Assembly: GCF_020921035.1 (NCBI RefSeq)
Contig: NC_063155.1
Location: 27,459,294-27,523,293, forward strand
Source: Rhodamnia argentea
Lineage: Eukaryota > Streptophyta > Magnoliopsida > Myrtales > Myrtaceae
Length of the DNA: 64,000 nt
Reading direction: 5' to 3'
Shown here: positions 1 to 11,864 of the stretch, one piece after another
How the letters are laid out: every line of letters begins with the position of its first letter
How positions within the stretch are numbered: position 1 is the first letter of the stretch
Position numbers and translations under genes: made by a program
Notes under the pieces: generated by a model
Databases searched by the model: none
What the model was told of the DNA's origin: nothing
What the model saw: the letters and a program-made list of their open reading frames with translations, nothing else

Positions 1-1899
1 ATGACTAATCTTGATTGTACAAATAATAATTGCCCAATTACCACCATGAAATTAGTAATGCATTGGCCATCATTCACTTTTGAAGGAACGTTTGCTTTTT
101 CTCTGGTCAGACAAATTGCACATTCATATCTACTTAGGCAATGGATGAGGTCAACAAGCCTCTTAGGTGCTGTCTTTGCACTCCCCCTCCACACCGCTCC
201 CCCTCAACACCTACTATCTTCCCATTTATGATATTCTTCGGCTCTCAAAATTCACAAACTCGATACTTCAATTGGATACCCTACTAGCAATCTGGTCGTC
301 TCATCATTTTATCCTTTTGAAGGGTACTCCGAATAGTGGGGAGGATGCTCTAGTGGATGAACGGACAGTACAATTCAAGTTCGACATGCTTCTCTATACT
401 AGTGAAAGACCAACCTGTCAGCTGAGCAGATCATCAGTTGGTTTTATCACTGTGCAACAGCAATGAACTTGGTCAACTTTGTGGCACAAATTCTGCAACA
501 ACTGCACTAATCGACAATGGTCCATCTTAACAAATGACGTTGGATTAGACTATAAAGAGAAAGTTGTCGATCTATTCCTCTTCAACTGTTCCACAGTTGA
601 GACAGACAAGCTGTTTTTATGTAGCCAGACATTGATCAGTGAAGTTGATGTACTCAGGCTGTAAAGAGGAAAGTTCAAAGACGGAAAGGCTTCATTGTTG
701 GATCTCTGGGATTTGTAAGATGGCCACGTTATTGTCAGATTCATGCTTCCTACCTCTTTTATTGTTTTATGTTGCAGCGTCTCATCCTTAGCTTGCTATT
801 TAGCCATACATTAAGTAGCTTTAACTTTCATCTCTTGGGCATCTTAACATCATTTTTCACTCACTTTGCTATTTGTGTAACAGTTCACTTGCTTCCATTT
901 TGTTTATTCCTCTATCATGTCCTCTCCTGCTGCACTTTTTTATACAAAGACAAAATAGACCAAATTCACTTAGCAAACTTCAACTGCAGGAGGGCACATG
1001 TCAGACGCATTTGGGGAACACTTCAAGGGAACAGAGATGCCTTTCAGCTGAAACAGCTAGAGACAGGAAATAAAGTTCTCTGTAGGCTTTGGTTAATCCC
1101 TTCAGTTAGGATTGATGAGCATTTGACTAGTGCAATTATGGAAGAACTTCTACCGAACAAATTTATGGTAACATTTACAAACGCTAATGATAATCAATCG
1201 CCGACTTGTTCAGCCGAGAACCCAGTGCTTCCTAGTTCGTATAGGGATTGAGATGATATGCCGTCACAAAGATGAATAAATTGCCAATTTGTATTCACTC
1301 ACAGACTTCGCTTCAAGCGATGAATCTTGAAAAGGAATGTGGATGAATGCTAAGTAGAAGAAGAGTGTATAAGCGACAAGGAGGAGCATGAAAGTCAACA
1401 CCAATATAAGATGTGTTAACACTATTCAATGCATAGATTCAAATGTGATTGAGAGAGAGAGAGAGAGAGAGAGTTGGTGCTTAGATTTCCTACTTATGGA
1501 GATTTCCCCTGCTGGAGGAATAAGCAAACTTCCTTCTACACAAACTAACAACTCTTATGCATCCCTTTTTAGAAGCAGCAACATTCGTCTCACACTTCCT
1601 CTGTCATCTCTACCTTCCAACTTTTGAACTTATGACCTGGGTTTAATTTAGGAAATGCCAAAGTGTGAAGTTGGTAAATTAGGAGTTGGTGCAAGCATTG
1701 GAAAGCTAAGCTCATTGTGCACAAGTGTTCAAAGTAAAACGAGTCGTCCTGTGTACCAGACAATAAGTGTTTCGAGTGAAGTCTTCTGTTAACTTCATTT
1801 CTTATGATTTCCTTTTCCATGCTGCACTCGCACTGTTAAAGTGTTAAACAAATGCATGGATGAGGATTCGTAGTATGACTTTTCACAAACTATTTCGAA
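1..1899. other. Gene-free stretch left of the USP fragment
   Basis: No open frame here resembles a protein I know, on either strand. I looked specifically on the minus strand for the missing C-terminal exons of the universal stress protein (the Gly-x-x-Gly ATP-binding block) and did not find them. The stretch is AT-rich with one GA microsatellite. It may be long intron or intergenic DNA. Confidence 0.5.
1451..1473. repeat. (GA)n microsatellite
   Basis: Uninterrupted GA dinucleotide run of about 11 units in AT-rich non-coding DNA. Confidence 0.95.
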
Positions 1900-1923
1900 T
1901 CAAACCGGGGTCCTCTTTCTTAC

Positions 1924-2474
1924 CCCAAGCTGAGAGCACATTTCCTTAGCCTTTTCTAGTAGGGCTAAAGTGAACTTCTTGCGATTTTCTTCGAGGCTTC
2001 TAATCAAGTCCGGAGCTGCACAGCAGAATGGATTATCTAAGACCATAAGCATTTCCTCAGCTAAAGACAAATTAAGTTAGAAGAAGACGAGGAGCACAGA
2101 GTATCAAGATAGTATATACAATATTTAGCAAGTGAAGATAATCTAAACATAACAACAACCGCCAAGATCTGCGAGAAATTTAACAGCTTTCGAAAACTCA
2201 GCAGGTTGTTTTCTATAGATCCACTGAGACTCAGTGATCAAGGCACAAATTTGAGAGAGAGAGAGAGAGAGAGAGGGAGAGTCTTACGGGCAGCTCCAAA
2301 AGTAGCAGCATAAACGGAGCCGTAGTCAGATGAAAGCTGGACTGAGAAGACGATGAGCTCGGAGGCGGCGATGGTGTGGCCCAAGTTGTCGAGAGCCCAT
2401 TGCAGAGCATGTTGGCTGCACTCGCTCTCGTCGATCGCAATCATTATCTTCTTCTTCGTGCTTCCCCCTTCCAT
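1924..2474 (-). CDS. Universal stress protein (UspA-like), first two coding exons only
   Basis: Two minus-strand exons encode the N-terminal half of a plant UspA-fold protein. Exon 1 (2474-2288) starts METGly-Gly and reads KKKIMIAIDESECSQHALQW, the beta1-Asp-alpha1 start of the adenine-nucleotide alpha-hydrolase fold, with Asp15 at the usual nucleotide-contact position. Exon 2 is best begun at 2015 (acceptor tgtgcag), giving the family sequence AAPPDLIRSLEENRKK followed by LALLEKAKEMCSQLG, and ends at 1924 before gtaaga. Together they give 93 codons in phase. Family members are about 160 aa, so the part with the Gly-x2-Gly-x9-Gly-Ser ATP loop is missing here. Reading through the last donor stops after seven codons at 1900. 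Either a long intron carries the rest beyond the window edge or the gene is broken. An earlier acceptor near 2062 would insert 16 residues. Confidence 0.8.
2253..2275. repeat. (GA)n tract in USP intron 1
   Basis: GA run (CT on the coding strand) lying about a dozen bases inside the intron that follows USP exon 1. Confidence 0.9.
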
Positions 2475-5351
2475 TTCTCTTGCACTCTCTCGAATGATCA
2501 ACGCTCTTCTCTCTGTTAAGATCCCTTTTTTTGGTTCCCCTCCCTCCACGTTTGATCAACGCGATTTATGGTAGAAGAATCGGACGCTCGTAAAAAAGCT
2601 TCGGTGTCGTTGTCCTTATCCTTGCGACTCTGGCATCGCCTCCTCTTCCTGGCGAAATCCAGAGTCCAGTCCAAGGTTGAATCAGGTGGCTCCTGAACCA
2701 CCATGGATTGCGTAGACCAGGGTGGAGACGGCCAATCATAACCCAAGGCGGTGGAACAGTAACGTGGGTTCGCGACAAACGTTGTTGATGTCTCAAAACC
2801 ATTCTCCCTCAACTACCAATCAAAGCGCGCATGTAGTTCTTGGCGGATCATTTAAAAGTTAGTTGGGGTCAAGGAGTGAAGACTAAGAGAGGGACCCCGC
2901 TCCAGACTCGAGAGTATTACCGTGTGTGCACACGGCAAATCTGTGGTTAAATTACATCTGGACTCGATTTCTGTAACCTAGAGTTGATTACACTAACTTG
3001 AAAACCTGGGCTTTGCATCAAAACCACAGTTTAGCAACCAGAATTTTCTTTAAAAAAATACGCACTTTGGCACCATCAATCTTTGATTGTTTCTTGAACT
3101 CAAGGGTTTATTGTTTCGTGAACTCAAGCGATGTAAACCGTGTGGATTCCCAAGGTACTAAAATGCCATTTGTTTCACTGGAAACTTCATAATAGAAAAA
3201 TTATTAATTTTCATTTGTTTGGTGATTTAGGGAAAGTGAGTTTTTTTTCTTGTCATATGGAAAAATTATTTTTTCCCGATCTAAACTTGTTGTTTTCAGC
3301 CCATGGAAAACGTTTTCTGTAGAATAACTAATTTTTTGTCATCCAAACATCGGACAATCGGAAAATAATTTCCACAAAATAGTTTTTCTTCAAACAAACG
3401 AACCCGAAGACTTCTCGGTGAAAGATATGTTGTCGCAATTGCTTTTTTGCTACGTCACGATCTTGTATGCAATGTGTTGTCGTTTCGGAAGGACATTGTA
3501 AGTTTCACGCTACTTTGCCTATGATGATTGAATTTAAACGAAGGAAGACGTTACTTCATGCTTTAAGAGTACCTATACAGGTTTCTCTATTCTCACACGC
3601 TTCGCACATCAGGTGGAATCACCATACGCATATCCAGGTGCTCAATACTGCTGAATGCAATCTGTTCCACATGGAGTGATACCCACGAGAAATACCTATT
3701 TCTGTTTTCCGTATCTGATTCATGTAGAGGCATCAGAGGAGAGTCATCACGTTACTAGCCACAAAAGATAAACGTGTGCAACGATCGACCATATCCAGCA
3801 TAGCCCTTTGGCACCAACTTTCGCGTAGGCGTCGAAACTGCAGAAAATTTTCAAGTTTTCAAAAGATTTAATCAGCTTGCAGCGAGTTTGTGGACCCTTC
3901 CTGTGATCTGAGAGGGAGAGGGAAAAAAATTCGGGCGGAGATCGATCGTAGTCACTGCATATTGTCGACATGATTTCTGATTTTGCTAATGCATGCATGA
4001 AGGTGCTCATGAACTTGCACAATATTCTCTCCCTATCATTGCGGACCTACAGAAATCGAACTTCACATTCATTAGAAATGGTTACTAAGGGACTGCTGAC
4101 TACCCCGACGTTCTGGCAGATCTATTTGGAGAAAAAGAAGCTGAGAGGAAACAAGATTTGCTAAGCAGCTTCTTCAGCACCAAGAGTAACTAAAGAGAGC
4201 AACTGCATAATCAGAATGATAAAAATTTGCAATTTTTGCCATGATTTCGGTCATTGGAAAGTCAGTCAGACCAACTCGACGAATGCTATGCTTTTGAATC
4301 AATGATAGTCGATGTATGCATTACAAAAGATAAACAATTTGACTTCCCAATTATTAGAAACTGAAGCTTACACCTTCGAACTCCAAATTCGCTAGTTTGA
4401 CATCCAGGGAAGCCTTTCCCCAGGTAAAGAAGCCCTTCAAATCGGCATAGGATGTTGTCACAAAAATGAACAACTCCCATTTTTCTGGGGTTACCAATAC
4501 GCTTAGATAGAACATGACAAACTGTGTGTAAGCTTACAGACCAACCGTAATATTCAATATGCAGGACAACTTAACCAGATATTACCTGTCGTAGAAGAAG
4601 TGGAACTGCTCTCTATATCTTTCTAGGCACAGTATACACAAGCATGCATGAGTACACAAAAAAACACTTATCTCCTTTCCTCTAGTCACCTATGAAACAG
4701 ATCCACATACACATTTTGAACAACTGAGTCTTTGAATTCAGACAAAATGAAAGGCTTCATACTCTGGAGTCTCCCATTTGGTGAATCTTGAATTGAGCAA
4801 GCACACAAATTTCATCTAAAGGTGCTTAACTGCCTCAGTGCATATAAGATTAATGTTCGGCATAGAAGTGTAATCATCGTGTTAGAGCTTGTGTTTGGAC
4901 GTGACAAGATACCATTGAAGAGAAGTAGGGATGCAAGTGCAAGGACAGTTTCCATGTATGTTAATCAGTACTATCTGTGAGTGATGCACAGCAGATAGTT
5001 AGATATTCCCTCATGTGTCATTTGATGAACAGATACTGTATACAGTAAGAGAGACGTATTTCATAGATAATTGGTAGATTCCCGCAGATGCCCAACTACA
5101 CGAGTTCAGAATGAAGGACTAGATCATGTGCTCCGAACATAATTGAACTCTATGAGCTGCTTATGTGGCAGGAAAGAGCTCAATTGACATGTTCAAAGAT
5201 TCTTTCTCGTGGATGTCTATCCTAAAAGTAATTTTAGTAGCTTTTTTCTTTCCCTTCTCTGTCTATCTTCATGTTTTGGGCTCAAACGAGGGGTCTCAGC
5301 AAAAGGGAGGGTTCTTTAACCAAGTATTCTATCGCCAGCTTCTTCTGCACA
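2475..5351. other. Spacer between USP fragment and ALT gene
   Basis: Contains the USP upstream region, an inverted-repeat element fragment near 3.2-3.4 kb, and otherwise AT-rich DNA. Two things stand out but are not callable as genes: a 98-codon minus-strand frame at 2812-2516 just upstream of the USP start, and an exon-like minus-strand segment at about 4530-4365 bounded by acceptor- and donor-like sites (see findings). Confidence 0.5.
3215..3408. mobile_element. Fragment of 'ggaaaatattttcc' inverted-repeat element (family D)
   Basis: Shares the words 'ggaaaa...attttcc' and the closing 'caaacaaacgaac' with the intact element at 43987-44914 and the copy at 12800-13425. Both ends are eroded. 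Confidence 0.5.
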
Positions 5352-8114
5352 TCAGTTGGCCTCCTCATGACGAATGAATTGGACAAACTTAGATCTAATT
5401 TCTGGTGGAATACGGATAGGACGATAGTTCTTGTCAAGCCAAACAGCCGTAGCCTTTGCTTCCAAAATGGGCTGTAGAACATGTAACAAAAATATCTCAG
5501 CGCCAAGACAAGATCCATTATGAAATAGTTAGATGTAGTTGATAAACAGACCTCGTTGTTTGGCAGCCTGAAAATAAAGTGATCAAAGTATAAGCGAGCA
5601 GCCGATGAGTTAGAGACCCTCACCTTTACAACGAACCTGTCCCCACTCTGGTCGCACAAGAAAGGACAACAAAACAACTAGTTAATGAATATCAAATGAC
5701 ATTACAATCGCAAGCAAGCACGTCTGCATAGATTCATTTAGTCGTATATAGTGTTGAAGACATAGCTTTTTCAGAGTAAAATGTTCTGTAGTGTCTATTT
5801 GAATAGAAGGGACCTGGAGCATTTCAGTTCCTTACTGCCATCAGACAGCATATGTAGGTTCATCTGTCTCCCTAACAACATCAACAATTACCAACCCTTT
5901 TTCCATTCTCTCATTGTACACATGAGGATTAGTCTATGTGATTGTGCCCTCTCTGGGACTATAACCCCTCATCTGCTTCTTAGAAATCTCCTTGGATTTC
6001 CCTTTCTTTCTCATTAGCCCTTACCAAAAAGTGATACTATTGTCACATTGAAAGAGAATACTTCTACATTTAAATGAATATGCTAGAAACGCTAGTCAAG
6101 AGCAGAGGCACCCAGGATAATATTTTAAATTTTTCTCAAAAAAAAAAAAGAGTGAAATGAAATGAAAGGCAAAAGGGGAAAGAAGACAAGGACAAACTCT
6201 GAAGGACCTTAAATATCTTGGTCTTTCTATTGTCTTGTCATTGTTGCCACTAAATTGAACTCTATATAGGTGCTAAATGTATATCTAGGATAGTTTTGGA
6301 CCACATAAGGAATTGTTGAACATTTGGTAGGGCGAATACCAGCTCTGATTTTAATCAAAAGTGTGTAAAGTCTGCATAAATGAATCTAAAGTTGAGGAGG
6401 ACTCCAAAGAAAGAAAGGCAAGGCATACCATGATTCATGACCAAATATCATTAAATTAGTTTTGAAGTATCTTTGCAAGAAATTACAAATGGAAAAACAT
6501 ACCCTTAGGGGAGCAAGAAATTTGAGCGACAACTCTGATAATGCCAGTGCATTACCATTTCTGGCCACAGCATCAGCACTTATACCGATTATTTCCAGAA
6601 GCTCGTGTCGACCTGATTTAAGACCAAAATAGTTAGTTCTGTTGTTGAATCATGCGCAGACTTGTTAATCTAGTCGAATAAAAGGAACTGTTCAAGCTTC
6701 CCAAAATGACAAATCGTCAGAAGGAGAACCTTCACCTCTGAGTTTCGAACCACAAAAGCAGGGTGCCAAAAAATGCCTTGTGAGACGAGTCATTATTGTC
6801 TTATGATTAGCATATTCCCATCCAAGGAAAGAAGCTACATTAGAAAGAGAAGTAGGAACGATTTGTGGAAGTATGAGATTTCGGTTATTACTAACCCTAG
6901 CAAATATTATAAATTGGACTGGAGTTCTCCTTTCTATCACTAGTAAGTCAAGACCGCTCCCAAAGCTCTATGTGGGACATTGCATACAAATAGTTCCTGG
7001 TTTTGACATATGAATCCCCAGAAAAACTCGAATCTTTGTCACTAGAATCTATTGCACATACTAATTAAGCCACAACCAGGAACCATTTGTATAGCAGCAC
7101 AGCTGACAAACTAATGTATGGAGATTTGAGAAGATTGTTATCCAACTAGACCAATATCTTCCAAGCCATTTTGTTCCCTTTTCGTGAAACACTCGAATCT
7201 TTGTCACTAGAATCTGTTGCATATCACTGATTAAGCCACAACCACAAATTTCAACATTATCCCCCTAAGTTATTCTTATTACGACTATTTGAAGAGAACC
7301 AACCCTGTAGTCACATTGCTCTTACTAGCCTTTGCCAGATGCTACTCGAATGAGGCGACATGAGTACGAGACTGAGCTTATCCCCTCCTATTCCAACCTT
7401 CCCCAAAAAGAATCTCGACCACACAAGGGGGCAGGACCGGACGCAGGAAATGCGTTTGTCGTATAAGAATGTCATCAGCAAGGCAAATGTTTTAAGGAAA
7501 ATTCATGCATAACATAGAAACTCCGAGGATCACCATGTTGACAGTAGCTCGCGTAGACTGCATTGTTCACCACACCATACTGATCCAATTCATAGTCACG
7601 GACCTTGAGCTCCACATCAATGAACCCACTCATTCTGCAAAAACGAAACAATTGCGAACCTCATCAGTCATCATCAACGCTTGATCATTATCTCAAATCT
7701 GTCTTCTTCATTTTTTGCAGGTAATTCTTTCGCTCCGATTTTATGGGTAACTCTTTAAAATCTCTATCCGCCCTCGAATCAATAGCTTCAAGCGAAGTTA
7801 GCTAAGACCCTACTGCAAGCATGGAAAAGGAAAATTCTCGCAAACCCACTTAATGCAAGTAAGATTCATCATCGCAATGCCCAGATAAATGCATTCGACA
7901 AAGGTGGCGAGTACCCTGTGCCACCTTTGAGATCAAGAAATGAAGACGGCGCGCATCGGCCCCTCACGATGGACAGCGGCCGGAGGCACGTCGGCGTCGG
8001 CTGGGAGACCGGGAAGGCCGGCGCAGGGCGACGAAGAGGGAGCGAAGCGGCGCTGGCACGGGGCAGATGGATGGTCACGTGCGCGGGCGAAGCCGAGGCG
8101 AGGGCTTGCAGCAT
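5352..8114 (-). CDS. ALT: Acyl-lipid/acyl-ACP thioesterase, ALT family, plastid-targeted hotdog enzyme
   Basis: Five exons (8114-7915, 7634-7534, 6612-6503, 5647-5552, 5471-5352) join in frame to 208 aa. Exon 1 is a Ser/Ala/Pro/Arg-rich plastid transit peptide without acidic residues until about residue 60. Exon 2 opens the 4HBT hotdog domain with [20 protein letters not shown] (from residue 74); Asp84 in the D-x2-G-V-V-N motif is the expected catalytic acid. Exon 3 gives the helix and [15 protein letters not shown], exon 4 the strands ending FIFRLPNNE, exon 5 [18 protein letters not shown] and the stop. Arabidopsis ALT1-4 release medium-chain and beta-keto acids from acyl-ACP in plastids and are about 20 aa shorter, the difference lying in the transit peptide. 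Which ALT paralogue this matches cannot be told by eye. The start at 8114 is the first Met of the transit-peptide frame. Confidence 0.93.
7026..7243. repeat. Direct repeat pair in ALT intron 2
   Basis: A block of about 53 bases beginning 'actcgaatctttgtcacta' at 7026 recurs with few changes at 7191, ending 'aagccacaacca' in both. Spacing is 165 bases. It lies wholly within the intron between ALT exons 2 and 3. Confidence 0.85.
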
Positions 8115-9389
8115 CTTCGACAGTCGTGGTCCGATTCAGCAACCCCAAAAGACGGGAACCGCGGACGAGGAATGGATTGTCCAAACAAATCACCCTCTTC
8201 ACATTTTATTCTGAATTAAAAGAGGGGTGTCGATACAATCTATGCTTTCGAACAAAAAAAAAAAAAAGATACAATCCATGCAGCAAAAAATTTAGGTGGA
8301 TTGATTTCGCTGCGGCATCACCAAATCGCACAGTTTAACAACTTTAACTAAACGGAAGGCGCACCGCGGTACCAGACATGTATATATGCACAGCTCTAAT
8401 CTGACGAGGACGACTTGGGAGGAATTGAACCCAGTTAATGGGTAATTTGGATTTCGGGATTGGACTTGGGCCAAGCCCCACCAAGATGTAAGCCCAATAT
8501 CCAATGGGCCACAAGTCAGGCCCATCAGCGCTGAATTCTGCTCAAGGACGACGGCGGGTCGGATTAACTTTGTGTTTCTTGACCCGCCCAAACCCTTCTT
8601 AGCTATCTCAACTGTTTGGGGACAACTTTGGGGTGGACTCGAGAAGTGCCGCTTTGGAGCTTTCTATTCATTGACGCGTCCATCGAATACCAATCGAGCC
8701 CACTCGGATTCGGTAACTTCCGTAGCACAACTTTCCCGTCCGTCTAGATCAATTTCATATAACTGGGGATGAGCTCATCTCCTCCCTTCTGGCCATTGAA
8801 AGCATTTCAACTGTTTTTAGGATTCGTTCAAAAGGGCATTTCCCTAATCTCAACTTATCCCACCTCTAAAGGCAGCTATTGACTCGATAACTCAAGAAAA
8901 ATCACAATGAGTTTGGTATTATCATTTTTTTTTTTTGTTTCAAAAAGAAATAAGAGAATTCATGGTACTTGACACATAATGATCAATTCTTCAAATAGCT
9001 GGAATGTCGGGAATATTGTACTTGATGTAGTTTCTCGAGCTCAAGAAGTTGGCTAGACACGGCCAATTATTCTACCACCACCAATCACAACAAACCATAT
9101 GTCGTCCCTTTTTTGTCTATAATGCACAAGTCATAAATATGGCATTAGAAATATTTGAGAAAATTACAAAAGAAAAGGTCCTAAGCTTACTATACAAATG
9201 GAAATTTAATCGTAAATATTTTAACAATTTGTCAATGTAATTCTTCCAATTAATTTTGGCCGGAAATTACTACTGTGGACAACACCTACCAAATTACATG
9301 CATCTAAAAGGCTAATCAAACTCACTTAATGGCGCTAAACTCAAGTGCACTAGTAATTTCTCTTATTTCAAAAGGACACATCGAACACG
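8115..9389. other. ALT upstream region and spacer
   Basis: The first part is the presumed promoter and 5' UTR of the ALT gene; no clear TATA box was picked out. The remaining AT-rich DNA shows no recognisable gene. Confidence 0.4.
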
Positions 9390-10090
9390 TGATAATTGTC
9401 TGAAAAGTCCTAAACCAATTGTAAGGCGATCAATGTAGTCCTAAATCTATCAATTATGTCAATTTAATTCTAAATATTTTGGCAACTTGCCAATTTAGTT
9501 TTAAACCTTTCAATTGTGTAAATTTAATCAAAGACCTTTAAATATTTTTACGATTTACTAATTTAGTCCTAAACTTTTTAACGATTTATCAATGTAGTCA
9601 TTAGCCAATTTTAGTCGAAAATAGCTGATGTGCACTCTAGCCGTCTTACATAACCCAACCAATGCTGATGTGCATAATTGTTGTAATATTTGTTTACCCT
9701 TTTTTTTTCCTTTTTGTTTTCTTTTTCTCTTCTTTCATTTTTCCCTTGGTTAGCAACCACAAGTGAGGGCCACCCTCACTTGGGCGACACTTGCCTGCCG
9801 CCCATGGGCGCGCCTTCGCCAGCCACACGGGAAAAGGAAAATAAAGTCAAAAAATGGAAGGAAAAAAAATAAAATAATTCAAAAAAAAATTAGAAAAATT
9901 TGTCAATGTCAACGTTGGTCGCGCTATGTTGGACGGCTGCTATCCATGTCCATAATTTCATGATAAAATTGACATAAATGACTAATTTGACAAATCATAA
10001 TAAAGGTTTATGACTAAATTAACAAATTATCAAAATGTTCGGGGCTATATTGACACAATTGAAAGATTTATGGTTGAATTATCCGTCAGA
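9390..10090. mobile_element. MULE-like foldback element (family A, copy 1)
   Basis: The left arm carries repeated 'tagtcctaaa...ccaatttagt' blocks and the right arm their reverse complement, ending about 10090. Between the arms sits a T-rich strand, a GC-rich patch (about 9765-9830, 'gagggccaccctcacttgg'), then an A-rich strand. The same layout occurs at 14149, 19354 and 61147. No coding capacity of its own. Confidence 0.65.
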
Positions 10091-10252
10091 CAATAGATTT
10101 TAAGATTTTTTGGACAATTTTTATCATCGTACGCATAAAATTACATCATGAACCAAGAAACATGAATTGGCTATCATACAATAAATTTAAGATTTTTTTG
10201 GATAATTTTCATCATCGCACGCATAAAATTACATCATGGACAAGAAACACGG
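10090..10252. repeat. 88-bp tandem duplication, two copies
   Basis: Copy 1 (from 10090, 'acaatagattttaagat') and copy 2 (from 10178, 'acaataaatttaagat') run in parallel through 'catcatcg.acgcataaaattacatcatg' to 'aagaaacacg'. Several substitutions separate them, so the duplication is not recent. Confidence 0.85.
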
Positions 10253-10354
10253 GAACTTACATTTAAATTGAAACATCCAATACAAGCAGCAATTACTTGG
10301 TCGAACAAAAAAAAATGGCAGTCAAACCTCCGTGTATGTCTATATCATTGAAAA

Positions 10355-10806
10355 TGATAGAAAATGTTTCGAATTTTAACCCTGAAGCGAAATTATGAAT
10401 ATTTCGAATCGAATATTTTAAGTACGTCCGAAATCAAGCAATAAGGTAATACGCATGCTATGGATATCTTTCGCAAGAGGATGCGATTTTGACGTTGAAC
10501 TCTTGCTTCAAGATTACAACGAGAAAAGACAAAAAAAGAGGAAGTTAAATCTTGTTTTAAGTCGGTCCACGAACGGCACAAAAGGAAAGACAGATTCTTG
10601 GACTTTGACCGGTTGACTGAATGTTCGCTGTACATGGTTTGCTTTCCGTGTTGGAGTTGGTCTCTGCATATTTTAGTGTTTGCAAATTATATATATTTAG
10701 AGGGAGTGTCTTTCATAGTAGTGAGTTGATGTGTGCAGAGGATTTTTCGTGAAGCTTGATGCCGTCATATATAATCGGTGTTAAAGCTGAGAGTGCTTGA
10801 GTTTGA
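10355..10806 (+). repeat. 5' LTR of the copia element (3' end lost)
   Basis: Matches the 3' LTR closely from its start through 'ggactttgaccggttgactg' and 'gtcatatataatcg.tgttaaag', then a gap in which it skips about 135 bases present in the 3' LTR, rejoins at 'gtgcttgag' and diverges. Confidence 0.85.
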
Positions 10807-11222
10807 GGATACTGTATGCGTCATTGGATGTAATTAAATATTGTGTGCAGAAATGGCATGACAGTGTGTTTTCATACTCTTGGTTTGAAATGGGAGTTTT
10901 GACACCAGCTGTTAAATATTAGACTTCTTAGCAGCTTGGTAATGACTCAAGGAGGAGATGAGCAAAAAGATATGTGTTGGTTGTGAAATACATTTTTATT
11001 TATTTTTTTTTTTCGATTTGATTTTTCTCTGTTTGCTTATTTTTCATTGGAGTCTGCAAATTTAGCTAAAATGGGGAGGAGAAATAAATTAAAAAAAAAC
11101 CCAAAAATACAAAATGGTTTTATGAGAGTTTTTGTGGAAATGGTTGAATCCATTTTCTCTATTTGCTTTTTTTTTTTTTCGATTTGAATGTGTGATCAAG
11201 TAACGTTGCTGATTATTCTATT

Positions 11223-11771
11223 CTTAGAATATTTGGTTGCCCATGTTATATTCAAATTGGTAATGGAAAGCTCAATGAAAGGGCAAGGAAGTGCATGTTC
11301 ATAGGCTATGCACAAGGTGAATGTGGTTATCGATTGTGGTGCCTGAAATTAAATTCACATGATATCAGCAAAGAAGTTACATTTGACAAGTCTCGAGTAC
11401 TTCTGGCTATGAATGATTATAACAGTGTTCATATGGATCTAGACGGTATTTAGCTTGAGGTGGAGTTGCAACCAGAAACTTCTGAGGTAACGAGTACTAG
11501 CGTAGTAATAGACATAGATAGTGCTTGTAGCAAGGTGGAACCCGTAGAGCCAACGGTTGCTGTAATCGCTACTATTGAAAAGGTACGTATTCGGTCTCCC
11601 GACAAATATGGATGCAAAAATGATTTTGCTTTATCTGTGATTAAAGAACTTGTGTCAAAAAGTTCTTATGGTGTAGTTAAAAGTGCATGTGCAGTTTGTA
11701 TTCTGATGAGATCCACGATTATAGCGAAGTTCAAGCGCAGCTTGGACTTGGAAGACATTTATAGCGGTTGA
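11223..11771 (+). pseudogene. Copia polyprotein remnant (integrase C-terminal region)
   Basis: One frame reads LRIFGCPCYI... then KLNERARKCMFIGYA and GYRLWC, the signature of the copia integrase C-terminal region just after the catalytic core. An in-frame TAG at 11451-11453 interrupts it. The same frame continues through an acidic spacer to RIRSPDKYG, the usual linker motif before reverse transcriptase, but no RT motifs follow before the stop at 11769. It is a non-functional relic. Confidence 0.85.
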
Positions 11772-11864
11772 GCTCATTGAGACCGTGGAAGAGTAGTAGC
11801 GGTGGAGTTCAAATACTAAAGAAGCGATTGTGACTTGGCTCAAACATCGAGTTAAAGTGGATAT

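Noticed and set aside
7026..7243. Repeat pair as a CRISPR-like or regulatory array
   Set aside because: Only two copies, inside a plant intron, with no regular spacer structure; a simple local duplication.
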